Below, one piece after another: positions 1-8,300 of a DNA stretch of 64,000 nt (positions are counted from its first letter, which is position 1; each line of letters begins with the position of its first letter). The position numbers and the translations under genes were made by a program. The notes beneath the pieces are model-generated. The model did no database searches. It was given only the letters and a program-made list of their open reading frames with translations, and had not been told where the DNA came from. The stretch is from Paraburkholderia antibiotica (GTDB taxonomy: Bacteria > Pseudomonadota > Gammaproteobacteria > Burkholderiales > Burkholderiaceae), in NCBI RefSeq assembly GCF_012927125.1, contig NZ_JABBFZ010000020.1, forward strand, positions 62,001 to 126,000. The letters are read 5' to 3'.

Positions 1-867
1 CGCGGCGGCGTCGCGATCCCAGCGCGACATCACGACGATCGTCGCACCCGAATAGACCGCGCTATTCATGCCGCCCTGCATGCCGGTCACGTGAAAGAAC
101 GGCAGCACCGATAGATGCACGCCGTCGGCCGCCGAGCCGAACCACACGCAGCCGCCGATCAGCGTGCTCATCACGCTGCGATGCGTATGCATGCAGCCCT
201 TCGGGCGGCCAGTCGTGCCGGACGTATACGGCATCACGCACAGATCGTCGGGGCCGGCGGTGAGCGGACCGGGCGCGATACGTCGATCGAGCGCGTCCTG
301 CCATGAGGTCACGCCCGCGCGCTCGAACGTCTTGCGCGGTGCGGCGACGAACTCAGGCACCGCGACCGGCGACGGCCGCCGCAGATAATCGCTATACGTC
401 GCGACGATCGCGTGTTCGAGCCCCTGGCCCGGTCCCTGCGCTTGCCCATTACCGATCAGCGGCTCGACGTTGTCGAACAGACACTGCGGCGCGAGGATCG
501 TGGTCGCGCCGCTATCCTCGACATAGTGCGCGAGCTCCGCGCTCATGTTCATCGGATTGACCGGCACCACCACCGCGTTCGCACGCAGAATGGCGTAGTA
601 CGAGATGATCCATTGCGGACTGTTCTGCATGTAGAGCAGCACGCGGTCGCCCGCTTTCACGCCGCATTGCTGCTGCAGAAAACCGGCGAGCCGCTCGGCT
701 TCGTCCTTGAACTCCGCGAACGTGATCGGCGTGTCGTAATAGACGATGAACGGCTTGTCGGGGAAACGCGCCGCCGAGACTTCGGCGTTATAGAAAATAT
801 TGGTGTGCGGCAACGACAGATGCTTCGGCACCTGGGGCGGCCAATGCGGGTAATGGTGTTCGTTCAT
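1..867 (-). CDS. Long-chain acyl-CoA ligase (AMP-binding), 3' part cut by window edge
   Basis: The reverse strand from 867 is open to the window edge, giving 289 residues of the N-terminal half of an ANL-superfamily adenylating enzyme. It starts MNEHHYPHWPPQ and carries the P-loop signature YTSGTTGRPKG at about residues 216-226, then a conserved SVLPFFHV stretch. Family members activate a fatty or aromatic acid to acyl-AMP and then acyl-CoA in the cytoplasm. The C-terminal lid domain lies outside the window. The gene sits 50 bp downstream of an acyl-CoA dehydrogenase on the same strand, so the two probably form a catabolic operon. The exact substrate cannot be read from the sequence; a medium- or long-chain fatty acid is most likely. 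Confidence 0.88.
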   Translation of the reverse strand, partial: MNEHHYPHWPPQVPKHLSLPHTNIFYNAEVSAARFPDKPFIVYYDTPITFAEFKDEAERLAGFLQQQCGVKAGDRVLLYMQNSPQWIISYYAILRANAVVVPVNPMNMSAELAHYVEDSGATTILAPQCLFDNVEPLIGNGQAQGPGQGLEHAIVATYSDYLRRPSPVAVPEFVAAPRKTFERAGVTSWQDALDRRIAPGPLTAGPDDLCVMPYTSGTTGRPKGCMHTHRSVMSTLIGGCVWFGSAADGVHLSVLPFFHVTGMQGGMNSAVYSGATIVVMSRWDRDAAA

Positions 868-917
868 AGGCGTCTCCGGCTTATTCTGTTTGCGCTCGGG
901 CGAGCAGCGCGCGGCGC

Positions 918-2141
918 TCAGCGGGCGAGATAGCGCCCCAACTCCATGCTCGCAATCGCGTTGCGATGCACTTCGTCCGGGCCGTCCGCGAAACGCAGCG
1001 TGCGCGAACTCGCATACGCGCGGGCGAGGCCGAAGTCGTCGCTGACCGCGCCGCCGCCATGCGCCTGCATCGCCCAGTCGATTACCTGACAGGCCATGGT
1101 CGGCGCGGCGACCTTGATCATCGCGATCTCCTGGCGCGCGTCCTTATTGCCGACCGTGTCCATCTTGTACGCGGCGTTCAGCACCAGAAAACGGGTCTGG
1201 TCGATCATGATGCGCGCGTTCGCGATCCGTTCGCGCGTCACGCCCTGTTCCGCGATCGGCTTGCCGAACGCGACCCGGCCGAGCGAGCGGCGGCACATCG
1301 CTTCGAGCGCGCGCTCGGCGCGGCCGATCAGGCGCATGCAGTGATGGATGCGGCCCGGTCCGAGCCGGCCCTGGGCGATTTCGAAGCCGCGCCCTTCGCC
1401 CAGCAGCATGTTGCTCGCGGGCACCCGCACGTTGTCGAAGACGATTTCCGCGTGACCGTGCGGCGCGTCGTCGTAGCCGAACACAGGCAGATGACGCAGC
1501 ACGTTGACGCCCGGCGTCTCCATCGGCACGAGGATCATCGACTGCTGCTGATGGCGGCTCGCATGATCGGGATCGGACTTGCCCATGAAGATCAGGATCT
1601 TGCAGCGCGGATCGTTCGCGCCCGAGGTCCACCATTTGCGGCCGTTCAGCACATAGTGATCGCCGTCGCACACGATGCTCGCCGCGATATTGGTCGCATC
1701 CGACGACGCCACCTCCGGCTCGGTCATCGCGAACGCCGAGCGGATCGTGCCGTCGAGCAGCGGCAGCAGCCATTGCTGTTGCTGCTCGGGCGTCGCGTAG
1801 CGCACCAGCGTTTCCATGTTGCCGGTGTCGGGCGCCGAGCAGTTGAACGGCTCCGCGCCGATATGCGAGCGCCCCATGATTTCGCACAGCGGCGCGTATT
1901 CGAGGTTCGTCAGACCCGCGCCGTATTTCGACTCAGGCAGAAACAGATTCCACAGACCGGCGGCCTTCGCCTTCTCCTTCAACTGCTCGATCACCGGCGC
2001 GGGCTGCCAGCGATTGCCCGCTTCGCGCGCGGCGTCCATCTGCGCTTCGAACACGGGCTCGGCGGGATAGACGTATTCGTCCATGAACGCCGTCAAACGC
2101 TTCTGCAGGTTCCTGACCTTGTCCGAGTACTCGAAATTCAT
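918..2141 (-). CDS. Acyl-CoA dehydrogenase family protein
   Basis: A 407-residue flavoprotein of the acyl-CoA dehydrogenase fold. Visible family signatures are FAMTEPEVASSDATN (FAD-binding beta-domain, about residues 131-145), the KWWTSGA segment, and the C-terminal AMQAHGGGAVSDDFG motif. Members oxidise acyl-CoA to trans-2-enoyl-CoA and pass electrons to ETF. The start at 2141 (MNFEYSDKVRNLQKRL) is chosen because AAGGAGA lies just upstream; the frame stays open further upstream but has no ribosome site there. This long form with an extended N-terminal helix block resembles the ACAD10/11-like group. It shares orientation with the acyl-CoA ligase downstream and is separated from the upstream SDR by a terminator-like hairpin. 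Confidence 0.9.
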   Translation of the reverse strand: MNFEYSDKVRNLQKRLTAFMDEYVYPAEPVFEAQMDAAREAGNRWQPAPVIEQLKEKAKAAGLWNLFLPESKYGAGLTNLEYAPLCEIMGRSHIGAEPFNCSAPDTGNMETLVRYATPEQQQQWLLPLLDGTIRSAFAMTEPEVASSDATNIAASIVCDGDHYVLNGRKWWTSGANDPRCKILIFMGKSDPDHASRHQQQSMILVPMETPGVNVLRHLPVFGYDDAPHGHAEIVFDNVRVPASNMLLGEGRGFEIAQGRLGPGRIHHCMRLIGRAERALEAMCRRSLGRVAFGKPIAEQGVTRERIANARIMIDQTRFLVLNAAYKMDTVGNKDARQEIAMIKVAAPTMACQVIDWAMQAHGGGAVSDDFGLARAYASSRTLRFADGPDEVHRNAIASMELGRYLAR

Positions 2142-2261
2142 CCAACGTCTCCTTGGTCGACGGGCGTCGGCGTTAGCACGCGCGCTCCGATCTGATGCAA
2201 AGCTGCCAGTTTTGAATACAAGCGTGAAGTACCCGTCGTGCACGCGCGATCGGCCTGCCGA

Positions 2262-2288
2262 AAACCGCGCTGGCACACCGCGCGGTTT
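2262..2288 (-). terminator. Probable intrinsic terminator of the SDR gene
   Basis: A perfect 9-bp stem (AAACCGCGC / GCGCGGTTT) with a 9-base loop lies downstream of the SDR gene. Read on the minus strand it ends in a short T tract (TTTTC). It lies between the SDR stop and the acyl-CoA dehydrogenase start and could separate or attenuate transcription between them. Confidence 0.5.
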
Positions 2289-2350
2289 CGGCCCGGTCTT
2301 AGCCCGGTTTCGCCTGGCGCGAACGGGTACTCATGAATACGCAGACGGAC

Positions 2351-3124
2351 TCAGATGATGATCGAGCCGCCGTCCACCGCCAGATACTGGCCGGTCACGT
2401 GGCGCGACGCTTCGCTCGCGAGAAACACGACGGGCCCCATCAGATCCTCGTCGCCGCCCAGACGCCGCAACGGCGTGCGCGAGACGATCGTGTCCTCGAG
2501 CTTGTCGAGCAGCCCCGCCGACATTTTCGACGGGAAGAAGCCGGGGCAAATCGCGTTGACGTTGATGTTGTACTTGCCCCATTCCGCCGCGAGCGCGCGC
2601 GTGAAGTTGATCGCCGCGGCCTTCGACGTGTTGTAGGCAATCGTGTTCATGCCCGGCGGCGAGCCCTTCAGGCCGGCCACCGACGCGACGTTGATGATCT
2701 TGCCCGCGCGGCGCGGAATCATGCTGCGCTTGCCGACTTCGCGCGCGAGGAAGAACGGCGCGTTGACGTTCAGGTTCATCACCTTGTGCCACGCTTCGTC
2801 GGGATACTCTTCGGCGGGCGCGCCCCACGTGGCGCCCGCGTTGTTGATCAGGATATCGATGCGGCCATGCGCGTTCATCACGTCGTCGACCAGCGCCGGA
2901 ATGCCCTCGAAACGCTGCAGGTCGTTGACGATGGTGCGCGCCTCGATTCCGCGGCCCTGCAGATGCTCTTTCGCTTCGGCGAGTTCGTCGGCCTTGCGCG
3001 CGCTGATCGCGACACGGCAGCCCATTTCGCCAAGCGCCTGGGCCATCTGCAGACCGAGTCCGCGCGAGCCGCCGGTAATCAAGGCCACCTTGCCGTCGAG
3101 TTGAAACAGATCCTTCACTGACAT
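2351..3124 (-). CDS. SDR family oxidoreductase
   Basis: A classical short-chain dehydrogenase/reductase of 257 residues, the usual family length. Residues 14-20 carry the Rossmann motif TGGSRGLG, NNAG follows near residue 93, and the catalytic Ser...Tyr-xxx-Lys pattern is visible as VASVAG and YNTSKAA. It ends in the common GQYLAVDGG motif. It is an NAD(P)-dependent cytoplasmic oxidoreductase; the neighbours suggest a 3-hydroxyacyl-CoA or related beta-oxidation substrate, but this is inference. The start at 3124 is supported by GGAGGAGCG just upstream. The frame remains open to 3217 with no second ribosome site. Confidence 0.9.
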   Translation of the reverse strand: MSVKDLFQLDGKVALITGGSRGLGLQMAQALGEMGCRVAISARKADELAEAKEHLQGRGIEARTIVNDLQRFEGIPALVDDVMNAHGRIDILINNAGATWGAPAEEYPDEAWHKVMNLNVNAPFFLAREVGKRSMIPRRAGKIINVASVAGLKGSPPGMNTIAYNTSKAAAINFTRALAAEWGKYNINVNAICPGFFPSKMSAGLLDKLEDTIVSRTPLRRLGGDEDLMGPVVFLASEASRHVTGQYLAVDGGSIII

Positions 3125-3414
3125 GCGTCGCTCCTCCAGTTGTTCTATGCGGTTGTTCTGCAATGCAGATTTGAATTCCACAATTCTTCGACCATCATAC
3201 GTGTCGGAATTCGGCATGTAAATAAAAGCACGATCATACTTTTTCGTTATAAACTGACGCGCATCGCCGACGCGTAGTTCCTCGGGACTTACCCGTATAG
3301 CGCGTTTTCCTATCGATCCTCACCGTTGACACGAGCAGCATACGCAAGCGTGCCGACACGGCGTGTCGCGTCGCTGTTCCGCATAGCGGCTTACCTTTGG
3401 ACGGGCTTTCACTG
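3125..3414. promoter_or_regulatory. Divergent intergenic region between SDR and acyl-CoA dehydrogenase
   Basis: About 290 bp between two divergently transcribed genes. It is richer in A and T than its surroundings around 3175-3260 (for example TTCGTTATAAACTG), and a TTGACA hexamer occurs near 3324 on the plus strand. It must hold promoters for both directions, but no clear -35/-10 pair or operator can be assigned. Confidence 0.4.
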
Positions 3415-5220
3415 ATGCAAGATGCGTCGATCATCAACATGCGGGATCTGCAATTCCAGCTGTTCGAAGTCCTCGAAGCCGAGACGCTGACGCAGCGCGC
3501 GCGTTACGCCGATCACAGCCGCGAGACCTTCAACGCGGCGCTCGACACCGCGCATGCGGTCGCGGTCGAAAAATTCGCGCCGCACAACCGTCTCTCCGAC
3601 GAGCACGAGCCGCAGTTCGACGGCCAGCGCGTGAGCATCCCGCATGAAGTGAAAGACGCGCTCGACGCGTTGCGCGCCACCGGCTTTCTCGCCGCGGGCA
3701 AGGACTACGAGCTGGGCGGCATGCAATTGCCGGCGATACTGTCGTTCGCGTGTCTGTCGCTATTCAAGAGCGCGAACATCGCGACCTCGTCGTACGCGAT
3801 GCTGACGAGCGCGAATGCGAACGTGATCGAGCGCTTCGGCTCGGCCGAGCAGAAGCGCAAATATCTGGGCGCGCTGCTCGAAGGCCGCGCGTTCGGCACG
3901 ATGGCGCTGACCGAGCCGCAGGCGGGCTCGAGCCTGTCGGACCTGACCACCACGGCGACGCCGAACCCGGACGGCACTTACTCGCTACGCGGCAACAAGA
4001 TTTTCATTTCGGGCGGCGATCACGAGTTGAGCGAAAACATCGTGCACCTGGTGCTCGCGCGCATTCCGGGCGGGCCGGCGGGCGTCAAAGGCATTTCGCT
4101 TTTCACCGTGCCGAAGTTTCGCGTCAACGACGACGGCAGCCTCGGCGCGCGCAACGACGTCGCGCTCGCGGGCCTGATCCACAAGATGGGCTGGCGCGGC
4201 ACCTCGTCGACGATGCTGTCGCTCGGCGAGCATGGCGAGTGTGTCGGCGAACTGGTCGGCGAGCCGCATCACGGGCTCGCGTACATGTTCCATATGATGA
4301 ACGAGGCGCGTATCGGCGTCGGACTCGGCGCGGTGATGCTCGGCTATCGCGGCTATCTGGCCTCGCTCGACTACGCGCGCGAACGGCCGCAAGGACGTCA
4401 TCCGACCAACAAGAATCCGCTCGATCCGCAACTGCCGCTGATCGAACACGCGGACGTGCGCCGCATGCTGCTCGCGCAAAAGGCCTACGTGGAAGGCGCT
4501 TACGCGCTGAGCCTGTACGCGGCGCGACTGGTCGACGAACAGAACACCGGCGAGAGCGACGCCGCGCGCGCGGACGCGGCGCTGCTGCTCGATCTGCTGA
4601 CGCCGATCGTCAAGTCGTGGCCGTCGCAATGGTGTCTCGAAGCGAACAGCCTCGCGATCCAGATTCACGGCGGCTACGGCTACACGCGCGAATATCCGGT
4701 CGAGCAGTTCTATCGCGACAACCGCCTGAACATGATTCACGAAGGCACGCACGGCATTCAGGCGATCGACCTGCTCGGCCGCAAGGTCACGATGAAACAG
4801 GGCGCGGCGCTCAAGCTGCTGGCCCGCGAACTGCAACGCACGATCGACGCCGCGCGCGAACACGCGCCGCTACACGCGCATGCCGACACGCTCGCCGCCG
4901 CGTGGCGCGATGTGACCGGCACGCTCGAAGCGCTGCTGCCCACGCTCGCGAGCGACACCGACCGCGCGCTCGCGAACGCGAATGCGTTTCTCGAAGCCTT
5001 CGGTCATGTGGTGCTGGCGTGGACGTGGCTGCGTCAGGCGCTCGTCGCGAACGCCGCGCTGCCGCGCGCGAACGACGTGGCGGATCAGGACTTCTATCGC
5101 GGCAAGCTGCACGCGTGTCAGTGGTTCTTCCGTTGCGAGCTGCCGCGCGTCGCGGCGATGCTGACGCCGCTGCGCACGCTCGACGACACGACGCTCAGCA
5201 TGTCGCCGCAGTGGTTCTAG
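3415..5220 (+). CDS. Acyl-CoA dehydrogenase with C-terminal extension
   Basis: A 601-residue enzyme of the longer acyl-CoA dehydrogenase group that has an extra C-terminal helical domain. Signatures seen are GTMALTEPQAGSSLSD, FISGGDHELSENIVHL, and IQIHGGYGYTREYPVEQ followed by NMIHEGTHGIQAIDLLGRK, where E in YREYP/HEGTHGIQ is the usual catalytic-base neighbourhood. It should oxidise acyl-CoA thioesters with FAD and donate electrons to ETF. A TTG at 3397 and ATGs at 3415 and 3439 are all possible starts; 3415 is preferred because a GGACGG element precedes it by about 10 bases. It is divergent from the SDR and convergent with the autotransporter, sharing a terminator. Confidence 0.88.
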   Translation: MQDASIINMRDLQFQLFEVLEAETLTQRARYADHSRETFNAALDTAHAVAVEKFAPHNRLSDEHEPQFDGQRVSIPHEVKDALDALRATGFLAAGKDYELGGMQLPAILSFACLSLFKSANIATSSYAMLTSANANVIERFGSAEQKRKYLGALLEGRAFGTMALTEPQAGSSLSDLTTTATPNPDGTYSLRGNKIFISGGDHELSENIVHLVLARIPGGPAGVKGISLFTVPKFRVNDDGSLGARNDVALAGLIHKMGWRGTSSTMLSLGEHGECVGELVGEPHHGLAYMFHMMNEARIGVGLGAVMLGYRGYLASLDYARERPQGRHPTNKNPLDPQLPLIEHADVRRMLLAQKAYVEGAYALSLYAARLVDEQNTGESDAARADAALLLDLLTPIVKSWPSQWCLEANSLAIQIHGGYGYTREYPVEQFYRDNRLNMIHEGTHGIQAIDLLGRKVTMKQGAALKLLARELQRTIDAAREHAPLHAHADTLAAAWRDVTGTLEALLPTLASDTDRALANANAFLEAFGHVVLAWTWLRQALVANAALPRANDVADQDFYRGKLHACQWFFRCELPRVAAMLTPLRTLDDTTLSMSPQWF

Positions 5221-5241
5221 TTCCTGAGCTGTAAAGCGACT

Positions 5242-5282
5242 GCGGGCGCGCCGGGGCCGGAGAAAACCGCCGGCGCGCCCGC
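5242..5282. terminator. Bidirectional terminator-like hairpin between convergent genes
   Basis: A perfect 13-bp GC-rich stem (GCGGGCGCGCCGG and its complement) with a 15-base loop lies between two convergent genes, 22 bp after one stop and 21 bp before the other. No strong T tract follows on either strand, so its efficiency is uncertain. Confidence 0.5.
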
Positions 5283-5283
5283 G

Positions 5284-5311
5284 ATACATCACCAGCTATA
5301 CATCACCAGCT
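5284..5311. repeat. 14-bp tandem duplication over the autotransporter stop codon
   Basis: The unit ATACATCACCAGCT occurs twice head to tail at 5284-5297 and 5298-5311. The second copy holds the last two codons (Ser-Trp) and the TGA of the autotransporter; the first lies just beyond the stop. The duplication leaves the reading frame unchanged. Confidence 0.85.
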
Positions 5312-8300
5312 ATACCGATAGCCCGCGTTGCCGAAGAACCCGCGCCGATATTCGCCGCCCAGATTGCGCGCGTATTTCACGTTCGCATAGAGCTCGCCCG
5401 ACTTGCCGAGGCCCGCCGTCACACCGACGCCCAGCTCGTACCAGGTTCGACCCAGCCCCGAATTGAACGACGTGCCGCCGACCACCGTCTGGCCCGGCGC
5501 GAGGAAATCGTGCAACACGTCGGCCGTGAAGTAAGGCGTCGCCGCGCCCGTGTGGGTGGCGTTCTCCAGGTTGGCCCTGAATATGCGCACGCCCGCGCGG
5601 CCGCGCAGCGCGTTCATCGTGGTGCCGGAAATGTCCGACACGTTATCGGTGAAGCCGTTGAGCTTCAGGTACTGATACATCAACTGCGCCTGCGGCTCGA
5701 TCGCGACCGAACTCGAACCGATCAGGAACGGCTTGCCGACTTCCTGCGACAACGCGATACCGAAGCCGTTCTGCGAAGCCGGGTTGCCGGTACTGTCGCT
5801 ATAGTCGTTGTGGTAATGGGTCACCTGGCCGACGCTGTCGAAATACGTGCCGTCCGACAGATAACGCGTCCAGTAGCCGCCCAGACTTTGCGCCTGCATC
5901 TCCATCGATCCCGTCGAGGTCGACAGGTCCGGGCTGATGGCGCGCGCCGAGTCCGTGAAGCTTGCGTTGGCCGAACCGAACGTCATCGTGACGCCGGCAT
6001 GGGTGCTGCCGCCGCCCGACGGTTGATCGAGCGTCCAGTCCTTGCCGAATTGCGCGAAGAAGGTCCGGTCGTCGGCGCCGAAGCGGCCGTTCGAATTCGC
6101 GTCGAGCGTCTGGCCGCCGACGCGCCCCCACACGCCGTTGCTATTACCCGTTTGCAGCTTCTCGAGATTGGCGATGTCGCCGACGCGCTCGTGCAGGCGG
6201 CTCAGAATCTCGAAGCCGTAGTCGGCGTTCAGCGACGGCGTCATCGAGTAACCGGCGACGCCCGGCCGGTACGCGACCGGCGCGGCGCCCCCGCCCGATA
6301 CGCCGCCACTGGAGCCCGCCGGCGGCTGCTGATTCGAAACCGGCAGCAGGTCGGAGCGCAGATACCAGCTATCCGCGTTGCTCTGGCCGCCGCGGTAGAG
6401 CAGATATTCGTAGGCGCCGGCCTGCACGGAACCGGCAAGATGGAATGCCGAGGTCGTCGTCGATGCGCCATTGGCGGCAACCACGACCGCGATGCCGTCG
6501 CCGGTGGTCTGCGCGCCCGTGCCGCCGGTGTTGTTGATCTTCAGCCCGGTGGTGCCGCTCGCGCTGCCGCCGTTCAGGATCAGCTGGTCGGTCGGCGAGC
6601 TGTTGCCGCCGAGCCAGGTGTTCAGCGCGATGGTGCCGCCATTGCCGACGTAACCGCCCGTGGTCACGCTCTTGTAGCCCGCCGCGAGCGTCGGGTCGCC
6701 GCTCGGCGCGACGAAGACGATATTGCCCGCGTTGCTCAGGTTGCTCAGCGTGGAATTGGCCGTCACGTTCCAGCTACTGGTGGAGTCGATCGACATGGCG
6801 ACCGGATCGACGCGGCCGGTCAGCACCGTATGATCGGTCAGGAACACGTTGCCGGTGCTGGTCGCGTCCGACAGGATGTCGCCCGTCAGGTTTTCGCCCG
6901 ACGCGGTGAACGTCGCGTTGCTGCCGTTCAGCAGGCTCAGCAACGTGCCGTTGCCGGCCGTGACCGCCGCCCCGCCCTGCACCGTGATCGCGGCCGTGCC
7001 GCCATCGGCGAGGAACGCCGGGCCGGCGCTCGACGCGACGCTGCCGCCGTTCACGGTGACCGTGTTGGCCGCGCCGTTGGCGAGCGTGTCCGACGTGACG
7101 ATGCCCGCGCTCGCGCCGCTCACGCTCGTGCCGTTCAGGGTCAGCGCGCCGCCGCTATCCGCCCGCGCGCCATTCGCCTGCGCACTGCTGATCGACGAAC
7201 CGGTATCCGTCACGCTGCCGCCGTTTTGCGCGACGACGCCGTCCGCCTGACTGCCGGTCGTCGCGATCCGCGCGTTCGACAGCGTCGCGCTCGCGCCGCC
7301 GCCGATCTCGACGCCGGTCGCGTTCTGGCCGGACGTCGCGATCGTCGCGCTCGCGTTCGTCACCTTCGAGCCCGCGCCCGTGACGAACAGGCCGACCGAG
7401 TTGTCGCCGCTGGTGGTGATGCGGGTCGCCGCGTCCGCCGACAGCGTCGCGCCCGCGCCGGTCGACGCGATACCGTCGCTGGCCGTGCCCGTCGTGCTGA
7501 TCTGCGTGCCGGCGAGCGTGATCGTCGAATTGGCGCCGAGGTTGTTGATGCCCTGGCCCGTGCCGCTGAGCGCGATCGAATTCGCGCCGGCGTTCACGCC
7601 GCCACCGGTATCGGTCGCGTCGATCTGGATGCCGTCCGCCGTGCCGCCAGCGACGATGCGGCCCGCGCCCGTCAGGCCGACCGACGCGCCGGCCCCGCTC
7701 AGATGCACGGCCGCGATGCCGTCGTCGGCCGCGATGAGACCGCTGTTGTTCAGGCTCGCGGTCGCACCGTCGACCAGCACGCCGGTGCCGTTGGCCACAT
7801 GGATCGTCGCGGCGTTATCGACCGTGCCCTGGGTGCCCACCACGGCTCCCGTGGCGCCCGCGCCGTTCAACTGGACCGAGCCGTTGTTGACCAGCGTGCC
7901 GAGATTCTGCGCGACGAAGCCGGTCACGCCCGCCGCCGACGACGTGATCGCGGCATTGTTGGTCAGTTGCGTCGCGACCGGCGCACCGCTCGCCGCGTCG
8001 GTCAGATCGTGCGCCTGCCCGTCGACGATGCCCGCAATCGCGCCGCTCGCCTTCAGGTCGATCGTGGTCGCCGCGTCGATCGTGCCGGTCGCGCCGCCCT
8101 CGGCGGTGATGGCCACACCGTTCACGCCGTTGACCTCGTAGAGCGACGTGCCCGTCGACAGCGTAGTGCCCGTGCCCGTCGCCACCATGCCGCGCGCGCC
8201 CTGACCGTTGACGTTCATGGTCAGCGTGCCCGCGCTCGACGAGCCGGTGAACGTGGCGCCGTTGGCGACACGGAACAGCGTCGAATTGTCCGTGCCAACC

